DNA of 64,000 bases from Streptococcus toyakuensis (GTDB lineage Bacteria; Bacillota; Bacilli; Lactobacillales; Streptococcaceae): contig NZ_AP024523.1 of NCBI RefSeq assembly GCF_024346585.1, positions 443,001-507,000 on the forward strand, given 5' to 3'. The translations under genes were made by a program, and so were the position numbers. Shown piece by piece: positions 17,381 to 27,672 of this stretch (positions are counted from its first letter, which is position 1; every line of letters starts with the position of its first letter). The notes below the pieces were generated by a model, which was given only the letters and a program-made list of their open reading frames with translations, had not been told where the DNA came from and did no database searches.

Positions 17381-18448
17381 ATGAAAAAAATGAAAGTTTG
17401 GTCTACTGTACTTGCAACGGGAGTTGCTCTTACTACACTTGCTGCTTGCTCTGGCGGTTCAAATTCTACGACTGCTTCTTCATCTGAAGAAAAAGCTGAT
17501 AAAAGTCAAGAATTAGTAATCTATTCGAACTCAGTCTCAAATGGTCGTGGTGATTGGTTAACTGCTAAAGCAAAAGAAGCTGGTTTTAATATAAAAATGG
17601 TTGATATCCCTGGCGCTCAATTAGCAGACCGTGTTATTGCCGAGAAGAATAATGCAGTTGCAGATATGGTATTTGGAATTGGTGCTGTTGATTCAAATAA
17701 AATTAGAGATCAAAAATTACTAGTACAGTACAAGCCTAAATGGTTAGATAAAATTGATCAATCTTTATCAGATAAAGATAATTATTATAATCCTGTGATT
17801 GTTCAACCATTAGTTTTAATTGGAGCGCCTGATGTAAAAGAAATGCCTAAAGATTGGACTGAATTAGGTAGTAAATATAAAGGTAAATATTCAATTTCTG
17901 GGCTCTCAGGTGGAACAGGACGGGCAATTCTAGCAAGTATCTTAGTTCGATACCTTGATGATAAAGGTGAATTAGGTGTTTCTGAAAAAGGTTGGGAAGC
18001 AGCAAAAGAATATCTGAAAAATGCATACACTCTTCAAAAGGGAGAAAGTTCAATTGTTAAGATGTTAGACAAAGAAGATCCAATACAATATGGAATGATG
18101 TGGGGTTCTGGTGCATTAGTTGGACAAAAAGAACAAAATGTTGTTTTCAAAGTTATGACTCCTGAGATTGGTGTACCATTTGTAACTGAACAAACTATGG
18201 TTTTAAGCACTAGTAAAAAACAAGCGTTAGCTAAAGAATTTATTGATTGGTTTGGTCAAACAGAAATTCAAGTAGAATATAGTAAGAACTTTGGATCTAT
18301 TCCTGCAAATAAAGATGCCCTAACAGAGTTACCTGAAGATACGAAAAAATTTGTGGATCAAGTGAAACCACAAAATATTGACTGGGAAGCTGTTGGAAAA
18401 CATTTGGATGAATGGGTAGAAAAAGCTGAATTAGAATACGTACAATAA
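17381..18448 (+). CDS. ABC importer substrate-binding lipoprotein (iron/phosphonate type)
   Basis: A 355-residue lipoprotein with lipobox LAAC, Cys23, and a Ser/Thr-rich linker. The rest is a periplasmic-binding fold of the Fe3+/2-aminoethylphosphonate/thiamine class (ELVIYSNSVSNGRGDWL near residue 47, then a GLSGGTGRA segment). Iron-binding members usually show paired tyrosines near the C-terminal third, and I cannot see a clear pair, so an organic phosphonate or phosphate-ester ligand is at least as likely. A partial terminator at 18474-18524 after the gene would make more of this subunit than of the membrane components. Confidence 0.85.
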   Translation: MKKMKVWSTVLATGVALTTLAACSGGSNSTTASSSEEKADKSQELVIYSNSVSNGRGDWLTAKAKEAGFNIKMVDIPGAQLADRVIAEKNNAVADMVFGIGAVDSNKIRDQKLLVQYKPKWLDKIDQSLSDKDNYYNPVIVQPLVLIGAPDVKEMPKDWTELGSKYKGKYSISGLSGGTGRAILASILVRYLDDKGELGVSEKGWEAAKEYLKNAYTLQKGESSIVKMLDKEDPIQYGMMWGSGALVGQKEQNVVFKVMTPEIGVPFVTEQTMVLSTSKKQALAKEFIDWFGQTEIQVEYSKNFGSIPANKDALTELPEDTKKFVDQVKPQNIDWEAVGKHLDEWVEKAELEYVQ

Positions 18449-18473
18449 GAAATAAGAGTTAATTTTTATGTCC

Positions 18474-18524
18474 AAGTCTCTCTATTATTTCTAAATTTAT
18501 AGAAGAAATAAAGAGAGGCTTTTG
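18474..18524 (+). terminator. Intercistronic hairpin (attenuator)
   Basis: AAGTCTCTCTATTATTTCT pairs imperfectly with AGAAGAAATAAAGAGAGGCT, followed by TTTT. It sits between the binding-protein and ATPase genes, as is common in ABC importer operons, and would reduce read-through. Confidence 0.55.
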
Positions 18525-18550
18525 GTTTAGTAATAGAGGGAGTTAGTGAG

Positions 18551-19561
18551 ATGATTAAATTTGATAATATTCAAATTAAATATGGTGATTTTGTTGCAAT
18601 TGATAATCTAAATTTAGATATACATGAAGGGGAATTCTTTACATTTCTTGGGCCTTCAGGATGTGGTAAATCAACTACTTTGAGAGCATTGGTAGGTTTT
18701 CTAGATCCATCATCAGGAAGTATTGAAGTTAATGGAACAGATGTCACTCATTTGGAACCTGAAAAGCGTGGAATTGGTATTGTATTTCAATCTTATGCGC
18801 TATTTCCAACTATGACTGTTTTTGATAATATTGCATTTGGTTTAAAAGTTAAGAAGGTAGCTCCAGATGTTATTAAAGCTAAAGTATCAGCAGTAGCAGC
18901 AAAAATTAAGATCTCTGATCAACAGTTACAGCGTAATGTATCAGAATTATCTGGGGGTCAACAACAAAGGGTAGCATTGGCTCGTGCTCTGGTTCTTGAA
19001 CCTAAAATTCTTTGTCTAGATGAACCATTGTCAAACCTTGACGCAAAATTACGTGTAGATTTGAGAAAAGAGTTGAAAAGACTTCAAAAAGAGTTAGGTA
19101 TTACTACTTTATATGTTACTCATGACCAAGAGGAAGCCTTAACTTTATCTGATAGAATTGCAGTCTTTAACAATGGATACATCGAACAGGTCGGTACACC
19201 TGTAGAGATTTATCATAATTCTCAAACTGAATTTGTATGTGATTTTATTGGCGATATTAATGTTTTGACCGATGAAACAGTCCACGAAGTATTACTTAAA
19301 AATGCAAGCGTTTTCTTAGAAGATAAAAAAGGATACATTCGATTAGAGAAAGTTCGATTCAATCGTGAAACTGAACAAGATTTCATTCTAAAAGGAACAA
19401 TTATTGATGTTGAGTTTTCTGGAGTTACAATTCACTATACAATAAAAGTTTCTGAAAGTCAGATTCTTAATGTAACAAGTATTGATAGTCAGGCTGCTAT
19501 TAGATCTGTCGGAGAAAGTGTGGACTTATTTATCACACCATCAGACGTTCTGCAATTTTAA
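18551..19561 (+). CDS. ABC importer ATPase subunit
   Basis: A 336-residue ATPase. Walker A is GPSGCGKST at about residues 34-42, the Q-loop is VFQSYALFP, the signature is LSGGQQQR near 134, Walker B is [11 protein letters not shown] and the switch is [10 protein letters not shown]-terminal TOBE-like domain starts at about residue 240. This architecture belongs to the CUT1/FbpC/PotA group, and with the two-domain permease it fits iron(III) or phosphonate importers. The sequence is typical and looks intact. Confidence 0.9.
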   Translation: MIKFDNIQIKYGDFVAIDNLNLDIHEGEFFTFLGPSGCGKSTTLRALVGFLDPSSGSIEVNGTDVTHLEPEKRGIGIVFQSYALFPTMTVFDNIAFGLKVKKVAPDVIKAKVSAVAAKIKISDQQLQRNVSELSGGQQQRVALARALVLEPKILCLDEPLSNLDAKLRVDLRKELKRLQKELGITTLYVTHDQEEALTLSDRIAVFNNGYIEQVGTPVEIYHNSQTEFVCDFIGDINVLTDETVHEVLLKNASVFLEDKKGYIRLEKVRFNRETEQDFILKGTIIDVEFSGVTIHYTIKVSESQILNVTSIDSQAAIRSVGESVDLFITPSDVLQF

Positions 19562-19572
19562 GGAGGTGCAGT

Positions 19573-21264
19573 ATGCGTCATAAATTAAATTTAAAAGATT
19601 GGCTTATTCGTTTAGGGTTAATCTGGTTCTTAGTAACATTTATTATTTATCCAAACTTTGATCTAGTAGTGAATGTATTTGTAAAAGGAGGAGAATTTTC
19701 CCTTGATGCTGTACATCGTGTTCTAAAATCTCAGAGGGCACTTCAGAGTATTATGAACAGTTTTAAGTTAGCATTTTCACTCATTATTACAGTTAATGTC
19801 GTAGGTATTCTTTGTGTTCTATTTACAGAGTACTTTGATATTAAAGGTGCTAAAATTTTAAAATTAGGTTATATGACCTCTTTAATTTATGGAGGAGTGG
19901 TTTTAGCGACTGGATATAAATTTGTCTATGGTCCATATGGATTGATTACAAAATTTTTACAAAATGTTATCCCTTCTTTAGACCCTAACTGGTTTATTGG
20001 GTATGGTGCAGTCTTATTCATTATGACATTTTCAGGAACTGCTAATCATACATTGTTTTTAACAAATACAATTCGAAGCGTTGACTATCACACTATTGAG
20101 GCTGCTCGAAATATGGGAGCAAAACCATTTACTGTTTTCCGAAAAGTAGTGTTACCAACCTTAATTCCAACTCTATTTGCACTTACTATTATGGTTTTTC
20201 TTAGTGGTTTATCTGCAGTAGCAGCACCCATGATTGTTGGTGGTAAAGAATTTCAAACTATAAATCCAATGATTATTACATTTGCAGGGATGGGGAATTC
20301 TCGTGATTTAGCTGCCTTACTTGCAATTATTTTAGGTATTGCAACTACAATTTTGCTTACTATCATGAATAAGATAGAAAAAGGTGGAAATTATATTTCT
20401 ATCTCTAAGACTAAAGCGCCTCTTAAAAAACAAAAAATTGCGTCTAAGCCTTGGAATATCATTGCTCACATTGTAGCATATGGATTGTTCACAGTTTTCA
20501 TGCTTCCACTAATTTTTATAGTATTATACTCATTTACAGATCCAGTTGCAATTCAAACAGGTAACTTAACATTATCAAACTTTACTTTAGAAAATTATCG
20601 CTTATTCTTTAGTAATAGTGCGGCATTCTCTCCATTCTTGGTCAGCTTTATTTATTCTATTATTGCTGCGACAACAGCAACAATTCTCGCAGTTGTATTT
20701 GCTCGTGTTGTCAGAAAACATAAATCTCGTTTTGATTTCTTATTTGAATATGGTGCTCTACTTCCTTGGTTACTACCAAGTACACTTTTAGCAGTAAGTT
20801 TATTATTTACTTTTAATCAGCCACAATTTCTTGTCTTGAATCAGATTTTGGTAGGTAGTTTGGTAATTCTACTTATTGCATATATAGTTGTAAAAATCCC
20901 ATTTTCTTATAGAATGGTACGTGCTATTTTATTTAGTGTTGATGATGAGATGGAAGATGCAGCAAGAAGTATGGGTGCTTCACCTTTTTATACTATGATG
21001 AAGGTTATCATTCCATTTATTTTACCGGTTGTTCTCTCTGTTATTGCTTTAAACTTTAACTCTTTATTAACTGACTTCGACTTATCTGTATTCCTTTACC
21101 ATCCCCTAGCTCAACCATTAGGTATTACGATTCGATCTGCAGGTGATGAAACAGCAACATCTAATGCACAAGCTCTGGTATTTGTTTATACAATTGTATT
21201 AATGATAATTTCTGGTTCTGTTTTATACTTTACTCAGAGACCAGTTAGTAGAAAAAGGAAATAA
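19573..21264 (+). CDS. ABC importer permease, two fused membrane domains
   Basis: A 563-residue protein with about twelve transmembrane helices in two halves. Each half has an EAA coupling motif: [20 protein letters not shown] near residue 178 and [20 protein letters not shown] near 463. This duplicated layout is found in FbpB/SfuB and 2-aminoethylphosphonate-type permeases. It starts 11 bases after the ATPase gene with an AGGAGG ribosome site. Confidence 0.9.
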   Translation: MRHKLNLKDWLIRLGLIWFLVTFIIYPNFDLVVNVFVKGGEFSLDAVHRVLKSQRALQSIMNSFKLAFSLIITVNVVGILCVLFTEYFDIKGAKILKLGYMTSLIYGGVVLATGYKFVYGPYGLITKFLQNVIPSLDPNWFIGYGAVLFIMTFSGTANHTLFLTNTIRSVDYHTIEAARNMGAKPFTVFRKVVLPTLIPTLFALTIMVFLSGLSAVAAPMIVGGKEFQTINPMIITFAGMGNSRDLAALLAIILGIATTILLTIMNKIEKGGNYISISKTKAPLKKQKIASKPWNIIAHIVAYGLFTVFMLPLIFIVLYSFTDPVAIQTGNLTLSNFTLENYRLFFSNSAAFSPFLVSFIYSIIAATTATILAVVFARVVRKHKSRFDFLFEYGALLPWLLPSTLLAVSLLFTFNQPQFLVLNQILVGSLVILLIAYIVVKIPFSYRMVRAILFSVDDEMEDAARSMGASPFYTMMKVIIPFILPVVLSVIALNFNSLLTDFDLSVFLYHPLAQPLGITIRSAGDETATSNAQALVFVYTIVLMIISGSVLYFTQRPVSRKRK

Positions 21265-21266
21265 TA

Positions 21267-21977
21267 ATGCAAGCAACAAGCTTAGGACTATCATATATCG
21301 AAATTGTATTAAGAATTGTACTTTCATTAGTTATTGGTGGTGTAATTGGTTTAGAGAGAGGAAGTAAATCTCAACCAGCAGGTATTCGTACACATAGTAT
21401 TGTTTGTCTGGCTGCATGTTTAATTATGATGACTAATGAGTATGTATCTTATAAATTTGGTACAGGAGATCCTACACGCTTAGGTGCGCAGGTTATATCA
21501 GGTGTTGGTTTTCTTGGGGCTGGAACAATACTTATTACAGATAAAAAGAAAATAACTGGTTTAACAACTGCAGCCGGAATATGGGCTTCAGCTGGAATCG
21601 GTCTAGCTATTGGTGTTGGTTTTTATGAAGGAGCCATACTAGGAGCAATGTCTGTTTGGAGTGTTATAACTATGTTCCAACCTTTAAAAAAATATCTTCA
21701 AAGTCGTTCAAAGATAATCGAATTGTATATCGTTGTTAGATCTACAGAGGCATATAATCGGGTACTAGTATACTGTGCTGAGAATGGCATTAGAATGACT
21801 GATTCTAGAACTGCATTTGGAGATGTTAATTCAGAAAGAATTGAATATTTTGATGTTCCAGACAAAAAAATCGCGTCATTTATTACTCTGGAATTATCAG
21901 GTAGATTTGAGCACCTTAAACTAATGGAAGAAATTGCTAATATTGTTGGTGTGATTTATGTTGAGGAAATCAGCTAA
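21267..21977 (+). CDS. MgtC/SapB-family membrane protein
   Basis: A 236-residue protein with the MgtC/SapB domain in residues 1-145 (GGVIGLERG, QPAGIRTHSIVCLAACLIM, GVGFLGAGTI, GLTTAAGIWASAGIG) and a C-terminal ACT-like cytoplasmic domain. MgtC proteins help survival at low magnesium and in macrophages by inhibiting ATP synthase or altering phosphate and magnesium balance. The gene starts two bases after the permease stop, so it is co-transcribed with the importer. This again hints at a phosphate-containing substrate. Confidence 0.88.
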   Translation: MQATSLGLSYIEIVLRIVLSLVIGGVIGLERGSKSQPAGIRTHSIVCLAACLIMMTNEYVSYKFGTGDPTRLGAQVISGVGFLGAGTILITDKKKITGLTTAAGIWASAGIGLAIGVGFYEGAILGAMSVWSVITMFQPLKKYLQSRSKIIELYIVVRSTEAYNRVLVYCAENGIRMTDSRTAFGDVNSERIEYFDVPDKKIASFITLELSGRFEHLKLMEEIANIVGVIYVEEIS

Positions 21978-21986
21978 TCTAGGGAT

Positions 21987-22026
21987 AAACAAAGGGACGG
22001 ATTATTCTAGTCCTTTTGTTTTCTTT
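21987..22026 (+). terminator. Terminator of the ABC/MgtC operon
   Basis: AAACAAAGGGAC (21987-21998) pairs with GTCCTTTTGTTT (22010-22021), one mismatch, followed by a T-rich tail. Confidence 0.8.
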
Positions 22027-22044
22027 AAATAATAAGAAATATAA

Positions 22045-22143
22045 GGGCACATCTAAAAACTCAATTTCAATACTTTTAAACATTGATGTATCAACGTTTT
22101 CTGAGCAATAAAAATAGAAAATCGGTAGTTTTTAGAGGTGTCC
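22045..22143. repeat. 99-bp MITE-like element with terminal inverted repeats
   Basis: The left end GGGCACATCTAAAAACT and the reverse complement of the right end GGACACCTCTAAAAACT match at 15 of 17 positions. The flanks both read ATAA (22041-22044 and 22144-22147), a 4-bp target duplication. The interior has no coding capacity and contains a small palindrome (TTGATGTATCAA). This is the layout of a miniature inverted-repeat element mobilised by a full-length IS elsewhere. Confidence 0.75.
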
Positions 22144-22539
22144 ATAATAATTTTTGAAGAAAAGGATCTAACTAATTTGAGAGTATATAAAGTGGATTTT
22201 GATGCAGGAAAAATAACTTATTTTGATGACTATAATCTCATACAGGTATACCACTTCCATTCATTTTATGATGTTTGTGAGATGGTGTTCGCTTGTCATT
22301 TACCATTTGAAGAAATGCTTAGAAATGTTATTGTTAAGGAGAAAGCTGTTCCCATATTAGAGTGTTATATTGAACAGATAATGAATACATTTCTAAATAC
22401 AGAAAGATTTACTGAAAATGATTCCTTGGAATTTTCAGGTAGTGTATTTTCTTATCCGGTGATTTGTAATGCAGTTTACAAAATAGTACAAAACAGTGAA
22501 TTGAATTGTAAAATTTATGTTACTAGTACTGAAAGTTAA
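22138..22539 (+). CDS. Hypothetical protein, possibly 5'-altered by the MITE
   Basis: A 133-residue open frame with no domain I recognise. It is acidic and rich in aromatic residues (YHFHSFYDVCEMVFACHLPFEEML). The only plausible start is a GTG at 22138 inside the right end of the MITE, so the first two codons are transposon sequence and any original start was displaced or lost. No strong ribosome site is visible. It may be a 5'-truncated remnant. Confidence 0.5.
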   Translation: MSIIIFEEKDLTNLRVYKVDFDAGKITYFDDYNLIQVYHFHSFYDVCEMVFACHLPFEEMLRNVIVKEKAVPILECYIEQIMNTFLNTERFTENDSLEFSGSVFSYPVICNAVYKIVQNSELNCKIYVTSTES

Positions 22540-22663
22540 TGTAGATTTAGTGAAGTATTTCCTCCAGATGTAAACTAGATTAAAAGATTAGAATGTAATT
22601 TTCTTGTTAAAATAATTTAAATATTGTATAGTTATAGTGAAGGTTTATGACAGGAGTATTTTA

Positions 22664-23659
22664 ATGGAAAAAGGGAAAAAGGTAACGATATATGATATTG
22701 CACGTTTGTCTGGTTTTTCTCCAAAGACAGTTTCACGTGTAATAAATGGAGGGAATAGAGTAAAACCTGAGACTTATAATGCCATAAAAAAAGTCATCGA
22801 TGAGTTATCCTATATTCCAAATGCCTATGCTCAGAATTTAACGAAGAAAGAAACCACGAATATTTTAATATCTGTGAAGAAGATTGATTCTTTTCCTTTA
22901 ATCTGGTTTCAAACACTTTTAGATAAAGTTTTACAAACTTGTAGACAATTTGGAGTAAATGCTATTGTTGAATATTTTGGAGAGGAAGATTCGATTAGTA
23001 ATTCAATTATTTCAAGTATTGGTAGCCTTGTAGATGGAGTGATTGTCTTTTATGAGGGGGAGAATGATATTCGAATCCAATATTTAAAGAAAAATAATAT
23101 GCCTTTCATTGTCTTTGGAGAGTCTCAAACACCTGGAGTAGTTTACGTATCTAACAATAACTTTCAAGCTACTTATGATATGATGAAAGTAGTTTTGGAA
23201 AAGAATTTTAAAGATATGTGGTTACTTATGGGAGGTGAGTCTTATGTAAATAAGGATCGAGAGAGAGGAGTGAGAACTTTTTTAAAGGATAATAATTATT
23301 CTATGGATTTGAAGGTAGTTTATGGTTTAACTACAATAGAGTCAGTTTATTCCTTTGCTGTGAATGATTTGTCTTTTGGAAATTATCCAGATATTATATT
23401 TGTTTCAGGCGATGAAAAAGTTCAGGGACTAATTCGTGCGTGTTACGAAAAAGGAATAGCGATTCCGGATAATATATCCGTTGTTGGATTTGATAATATT
23501 CCAATTTCACAGTATTACACTCCTGCTTTATCTACAATTTCTCCTAATTATGTTAAATTAGCTCAAGAAATGATTGAAGGGGTATTAGCAATTATAAAGG
23601 GGGAAAGTGTCACATCTGTTGAAGTTTCTACTAAACTTGTTAGGAGACAGAGTTTCTAG
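22664..23659 (+). CDS. LacI-family transcriptional regulator
   Basis: A 331-residue repressor. It has an N-terminal LacI helix-turn-helix (VTIYDIARLSGFSPKTVSRVINGG, about residues 7-30), the hinge helix, and a C-terminal periplasmic-binding-type sensor ending with the VVGFDNIPISQYYTPALSTI segment typical of the family. ATG at 22664 follows AGGAG; earlier starts lack a site. It is monocistronic and lies beside the ABC/MgtC operon. No copy of the TGACA-NCGN-TGTCA palindrome lies before it, but two copies lie before pfbA and before the phosphoesterase/ABC operon, so it is the best local candidate for their repressor. Confidence 0.88.
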   Translation: MEKGKKVTIYDIARLSGFSPKTVSRVINGGNRVKPETYNAIKKVIDELSYIPNAYAQNLTKKETTNILISVKKIDSFPLIWFQTLLDKVLQTCRQFGVNAIVEYFGEEDSISNSIISSIGSLVDGVIVFYEGENDIRIQYLKKNNMPFIVFGESQTPGVVYVSNNNFQATYDMMKVVLEKNFKDMWLLMGGESYVNKDRERGVRTFLKDNNYSMDLKVVYGLTTIESVYSFAVNDLSFGNYPDIIFVSGDEKVQGLIRACYEKGIAIPDNISVVGFDNIPISQYYTPALSTISPNYVKLAQEMIEGVLAIIKGESVTSVEVSTKLVRRQSF

Positions 23660-23846
23660 TATTGTTTAATTCTTGAAAATCCTAATGGAAAAGATGGAGT
23701 GTTCTAAAGTAAGTTCTGTTTAGCATCTATTCAGTTTCTATTGAGTTGGATCCAATTTCCAACAAGTGGGACATTTTCACGTTCGATTTACTAAAGACAT
23801 TATCACATTCGAATCACACATCTTTCAAAAAAATCGTAAAAAAGTC

Positions 23847-23875
23847 TTGACAAAGAAAAAACAAAGTATTAAAAT
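23847..23875 (+). promoter_or_regulatory. Promoter of the trpB-paralogue T-box leader
   Basis: TTGACA (23847-23852) and TAAAAT (23870-23875) with a 17-bp spacer, about 200 bases before the T-box sequence. Confidence 0.65.
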
Positions 23876-23884
23876 AAGTTCAAC

Positions 23885-24137
23885 AAATCAGAAAAGTAAC
23901 TATTTTTGATCTTCAGGGAGCCTGTGGTGATTGTGAACAGGTGGTTGAAAGTAGTGAAAGTGGGCTGATTTTAAAAATGAATTTGAAACAATGAAAATTC
24001 GGTGCGCACACCTTACAGTGCAACTTGTTGTTAGACAAGGCAGAGATGTAAAGGGATAGTCCCTTTATAATTGAGGTGGCACCGCGTTACCAACGCCCTC
24101 ACACGGAATTTAATTCTGTGTGTGGGCTTTTTTCTAT
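23885..24137 (+). promoter_or_regulatory. T-box riboswitch upstream of the trpB paralogue
   Basis: The conserved T-box sequence GAGGTGGCACCGCG is at 24073-24086, followed by a terminator made of GCCCTCACACGGAATT and AATTCTGTGTGTGGGC with a T6 tail (24094-24136). Stem I lies upstream, with a UGG in AGTGGGCTGA near 23970 as a plausible Trp specifier. Uncharged tRNA-Trp would stabilise the antiterminator and switch on the gene. Confidence 0.9.
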
Positions 24138-24265
24138 CCGTCGTTTTGTTTATCTTTTATTAGGGTGTTAAGTCGCTTTGATGAACTTGAGTTCTATCTG
24201 CAGCTCCTTCCTACTACTAAAAGCAAACAAAAAGGCCGGATTCATACAGAAAGAGGAAAAATTTT

Positions 24266-25444
24266 ATGACAACTAAAGGTTATTTTGGACAATTTGGTGG
24301 TAGTTTTGTACCGGAGCCGATTCAGGCTTTGTTAGATGAGTTGGAAGTGACATTTGACAAGTATAAGGATGATCCAGAATTTTTGGCAGAATTTCGCCAT
24401 TACTTAAAGGACTATTCAGGTCGCGAAACACCGCTCTATTTTGCGGAAAGTTTGACAGACCACTTAGGTGGCGCTAAGATTTATCTCAAGCGCGAAGACC
24501 TGAACCACCTTGGTTCTCACAAGCTCAACAACGTTTTAGGACAAATCCTTCTTGCCAAACGTATGGGCAAAAAACGAGTGATTGCGGAAACAGGAGCTGG
24601 TCAGCACGGTGTTGCGACAGCAGCGGCTGCAGCCAAGTTTGGGATGGCCTGTGATGTCTACATGGGAGCAGAGGATGTGGAACGTCAACGTCTCAATGTT
24701 TTCCGTATGGAGATGATGGGAGCAACTGTTCATGCAGTTGAAACGGGAACACGAACTCTTAAGGATGCGGTTGATGCAGCCTTTGGAGCATGGATGAATG
24801 ACCTTGAAGCCTTCTATGTTCTGGGATCTGCTGTAGGTCCTCACCCTTATCCTACAATTGTTCATGAATTCCAAAAGGTCATCAGTGAAGAATCTCGTCG
24901 TCAAATCTTAGAAAAAGAAGGCCGTTTACCAGACTACGTTATTGCCTGTGTAGGTGGTGGTTCCAATGCCATTGGTGCTTTTTCACAGTATGTGGCTGAT
25001 GAAGAAGTTAAATTGGTTGGGGTCGAAGCTGCTGGTCATGGACTTGACACAGACAAGCACGCAGCTACTATGACAAAAGGTAGTATCGGAATTGTCGACG
25101 GCATGAAGACCTATGCAGTCTTTAAGGAAGATGGAGAGCTAGCTCCAGTTTACTCTATCTCAGCTGGTTTGGACTATCCAGGGGTTGGTCCAGAACACGC
25201 CTACTTCAAAGATTCAGGTCGCGTGGAATATGTCGCTGCGACGGATGAAGAAGCTGTTCAGGCTCTCCTCCTTCTCAGCAAGACTGAAGGAATTATCCCA
25301 GCGATTGAAAGTTCGCATGCCATCGCAGAAGCAGTTAAACGTGCACCGAAACTAAGTAAAGATGAGATTATCATCATCAATGTCTCTGGTCGTGGAGACA
25401 AGGATGTAGCTGCTATTGCAGACTACCTTGAAGCTAAAAAATAA
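24266..25444 (+). CDS. Tryptophan synthase beta-chain paralogue
   Basis: A 392-residue PLP enzyme of the TrpB1 type. The Schiff-base Lys is K86 in HLGSHKLNN, where canonical TrpB has HTGAHKINN. The catalytic Glu motif [11 protein letters not shown], the GGGSNAIG phosphate loop and the [15 protein letters not shown] segment are all present, so it should be active. It makes tryptophan from indole and serine. It has its own T-box and lies just before the trp operon, which contains another trpB at 30005. The changed residues around the lysine may mean altered coupling to TrpA or use as an indole-salvage enzyme. Confidence 0.9.
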   Translation: MTTKGYFGQFGGSFVPEPIQALLDELEVTFDKYKDDPEFLAEFRHYLKDYSGRETPLYFAESLTDHLGGAKIYLKREDLNHLGSHKLNNVLGQILLAKRMGKKRVIAETGAGQHGVATAAAAAKFGMACDVYMGAEDVERQRLNVFRMEMMGATVHAVETGTRTLKDAVDAAFGAWMNDLEAFYVLGSAVGPHPYPTIVHEFQKVISEESRRQILEKEGRLPDYVIACVGGGSNAIGAFSQYVADEEVKLVGVEAAGHGLDTDKHAATMTKGSIGIVDGMKTYAVFKEDGELAPVYSISAGLDYPGVGPEHAYFKDSGRVEYVAATDEEAVQALLLLSKTEGIIPAIESSHAIAEAVKRAPKLSKDEIIIINVSGRGDKDVAAIADYLEAKK

Positions 25445-25449
25445 GAGAT

Positions 25450-25692
25450 GGAAAAATTACAGTCTTTTCTCTCACAGAGAGCTTGTGGTTACTGGAAACA
25501 AGCAGAGAAAGCTGTAAGGTTGGGTCCATCTGAAACGAGAGAAGAAAACATAATTCTCAAGGGAGTGCCCTTTATCGCACAGCCTGTTACAGGAGGTTTC
25601 TGAGACAGGAATGAGAGATAGGAGAAATCCTATAATTGAGGTGGCACCGCGAATTTCGTCCTCACGCAAGTTATTTTGCGTGGGGATTTTTC
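25450..25692 (+). promoter_or_regulatory. T-box riboswitch upstream of the trp operon
   Basis: T-box sequence GAGGTGGCACCGCG at 25638-25651, then a terminator of CCTCACGCAAG and a TTGCGTGGGGA arm with a T run (25657-25692). A UGG in GGTTGGGTCC near 25520 is the likely Trp specifier. I see no clear promoter after the paralogue gene, so the operon may depend partly on read-through from it. Confidence 0.9.
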
Positions 25693-25737
25693 ATACAGTC
25701 GTCACGAACTAGAATTAGAACTGAAAGGGAAAATACA

Positions 25738-27099
25738 ATGGAACGAATCATTCATGGAGATGTCTTATCACCAATCTTGGCTTATATGCGCCTAAAGGGG
25801 CAACACAAGGTTATTTTAGAAAGTATTCCGAGAGACAAGGAAACAGCTCGTTTTTCTATCCTAGCCTATAATCCTGTTTTTGAGATTAAGTTTGAAAATG
25901 GGGTCCTTTATCAAAATGGGCAAGTGATTGATCGTGATCCCTTGGATTGTCTTTATGAAGTGACTCATAAGAGCCAACACCATTCAGACCTCCCTTTTGG
26001 TGGGGGAGCCATTGGATTTGTTGGCTACGATATGATTTCGCTTTATGAAGAAATTGGTCAAATCCCTCAAGATACAATTGGGACTCCAGACATGCATTTC
26101 TTTGTCTATGAGAGTTACATGGTCTTTGACCACAAGAAGGAAAAAATTCATGTCATCGAGGATGCTCTCTATAGTGAGCGTAGTCAAGAAGACTTGGAAA
26201 AAGCCTTAAACCAAGTGCTTGAGGAATTACGCATCCCTGCTCCAAATGAATTTGAAGACTTGGATCTATCTCCGTTAGACTTCAAACCGCATATCGCTCC
26301 TCAAAAATTTGAGGAAATGGTGGAAACAGCTCGTGACTTGATTCGTAATGGCGACATGTTCCAGTGCGTACTCAGTCAGCGCTTCTCAGCAGAAGTTACT
26401 GGAAATCCATTTGACTTCTACAGAAATCTCCGCGTGACTAATCCTTCTAATTACCTTTATTTCTATGATTTTGGAGATTATCAAATCATCGGTGCCAGTC
26501 CAGAAAGTTTGGTTTCTGTCAAAAACGGCATCGTAACAACCAATCCGATTGCAGGTACGCGACCAAGAGGAGCTACGGATGAAGAAGACAAGGCTTTGGC
26601 GACAGACCTGCTTTCGGATGAGAAGGAAACAGCAGAGCATCGGATGTTAGTAGACTTGGGACGAAATGATATTGGTCGCATCTCTGAAACGTCCAGTGTC
26701 CAAGTCACCAAGTATATGGAAGTGGAGCTCTTTCGCTATGTTATGCATTTGACCAGCGTGGTCAAGGGGCGTTTGCTTCCAGAACTCACTGCCATGGATG
26801 CCTTGAAAGCAACACTTCCTGCTGGAACCGTTTCTGGAGCACCAAAGATTCGAGCGATGAGACGCATCTATGAACTGGAAACAGAAAAACGTGGCGTATA
26901 CGCAGGAGCAATCGGCTACTTATCTGCGACGGGTGATATGGATTTCGCCATTGCCATCCGAACGATGATTCTCAAAAATCAAACAGCCTATGTGCAGGCT
27001 GGGGCAGGGATTGTCTACGACTCCATCGCCCAAAATGAATACCAAGAAACCATTAACAAGGCTAAATCTATGACTAGAATTGGAGAACTAAGACCATGA
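25738..27099 (+). CDS. trpE: Anthranilate synthase component I
   Basis: A 453-residue chorismate-utilising enzyme. The chorismate-binding domain covers about residues 190-450 (RNGDMFQCVLSQRFSAEV, GASPESLV, NPIAGTRPRGAT, VDLGRNDIGR, GTVSGAPKIRAM, YAGAIGYLSATGDMDFAIAIRT). With TrpG it converts chorismate and glutamine to anthranilate. ATG at 25738 is the first start after the T-box terminator. The stop overlaps the trpG start by four bases (ATGA). The length is normal for streptococcal TrpE. Confidence 0.96.
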   Translation: MERIIHGDVLSPILAYMRLKGQHKVILESIPRDKETARFSILAYNPVFEIKFENGVLYQNGQVIDRDPLDCLYEVTHKSQHHSDLPFGGGAIGFVGYDMISLYEEIGQIPQDTIGTPDMHFFVYESYMVFDHKKEKIHVIEDALYSERSQEDLEKALNQVLEELRIPAPNEFEDLDLSPLDFKPHIAPQKFEEMVETARDLIRNGDMFQCVLSQRFSAEVTGNPFDFYRNLRVTNPSNYLYFYDFGDYQIIGASPESLVSVKNGIVTTNPIAGTRPRGATDEEDKALATDLLSDEKETAEHRMLVDLGRNDIGRISETSSVQVTKYMEVELFRYVMHLTSVVKGRLLPELTAMDALKATLPAGTVSGAPKIRAMRRIYELETEKRGVYAGAIGYLSATGDMDFAIAIRTMILKNQTAYVQAGAGIVYDSIAQNEYQETINKAKSMTRIGELRP

Positions 27100-27662
27100 T
27101 TTTATTGATTGACAACTATGATTCTTTTACCTATAATTTGGCCCAATACATTGGGAATTTTGCAGAGGTACAGGTCTTGAGAAATGATGATCCCAAGCTG
27201 TATGAAGAAGCTGAAAAAGCAGATGGTCTGGTCTTTTCGCCCGGCCCAGGTTGGCCAGTTGATGCTGGAAAGATGGAAGACATGATTCGTGATTTTGCTG
27301 GCAAGAAGCCGATTCTTGGGATTTGTTTGGGCCACCAAGCCATTGCAGAAGTCTTTGGCGGTAAGTTGGGCTTGGCTCCCAAAGTCATGCATGGGAAACA
27401 GAGCAATATCAGCTTTGAAGCGCCATCTGTTTTGTATCAAAGTATCGAGGATGGCCGTGCAGTCATGCGTTATCACAGTATTTTGATTGAAGAAATGCCA
27501 GAAGACTTTGAAGTGACAGCTCGTTCGACTGATGACCAAGCCATCATGGGAATTCAACATAAAAACCTACCGATTTATGGCTTCCAGTACCATCCAGAGA
27601 GCATTGGAACGCCAGATGGCTTGTCTTCTATTCGGAATTTTATCGAGAAGGTTGTAAAGTGA
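27096..27662 (+). CDS. trpG: Anthranilate synthase component II (glutamine amidotransferase)
   Basis: A 188-residue class I glutamine amidotransferase. The nucleophile Cys is in [11 protein letters not shown] (near residue 77) and the His/Glu of the triad are in [10 protein letters not shown]. The FSPGPG segment forms the oxyanion region. It supplies ammonia to TrpE. It is not fused to TrpD, as is usual in Firmicutes. Confidence 0.95.
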   Translation: MILLIDNYDSFTYNLAQYIGNFAEVQVLRNDDPKLYEEAEKADGLVFSPGPGWPVDAGKMEDMIRDFAGKKPILGICLGHQAIAEVFGGKLGLAPKVMHGKQSNISFEAPSVLYQSIEDGRAVMRYHSILIEEMPEDFEVTARSTDDQAIMGIQHKNLPIYGFQYHPESIGTPDGLSSIRNFIEKVVK

Positions 27663-27672
27663 GGAAACTAGG

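Larger units (their letters stand above)
23660..24265. other. Leader region of the second trpB gene
   Basis: About 600 bases without a protein gene. The left 190 bases show nothing recognisable. From 23847 there is a promoter, a T-box leader and its terminator. Near 24185-24210 a short stretch (GTTCTATCTGCAGCTC) resembles part of a BOX-type repeat. Confidence 0.7.
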
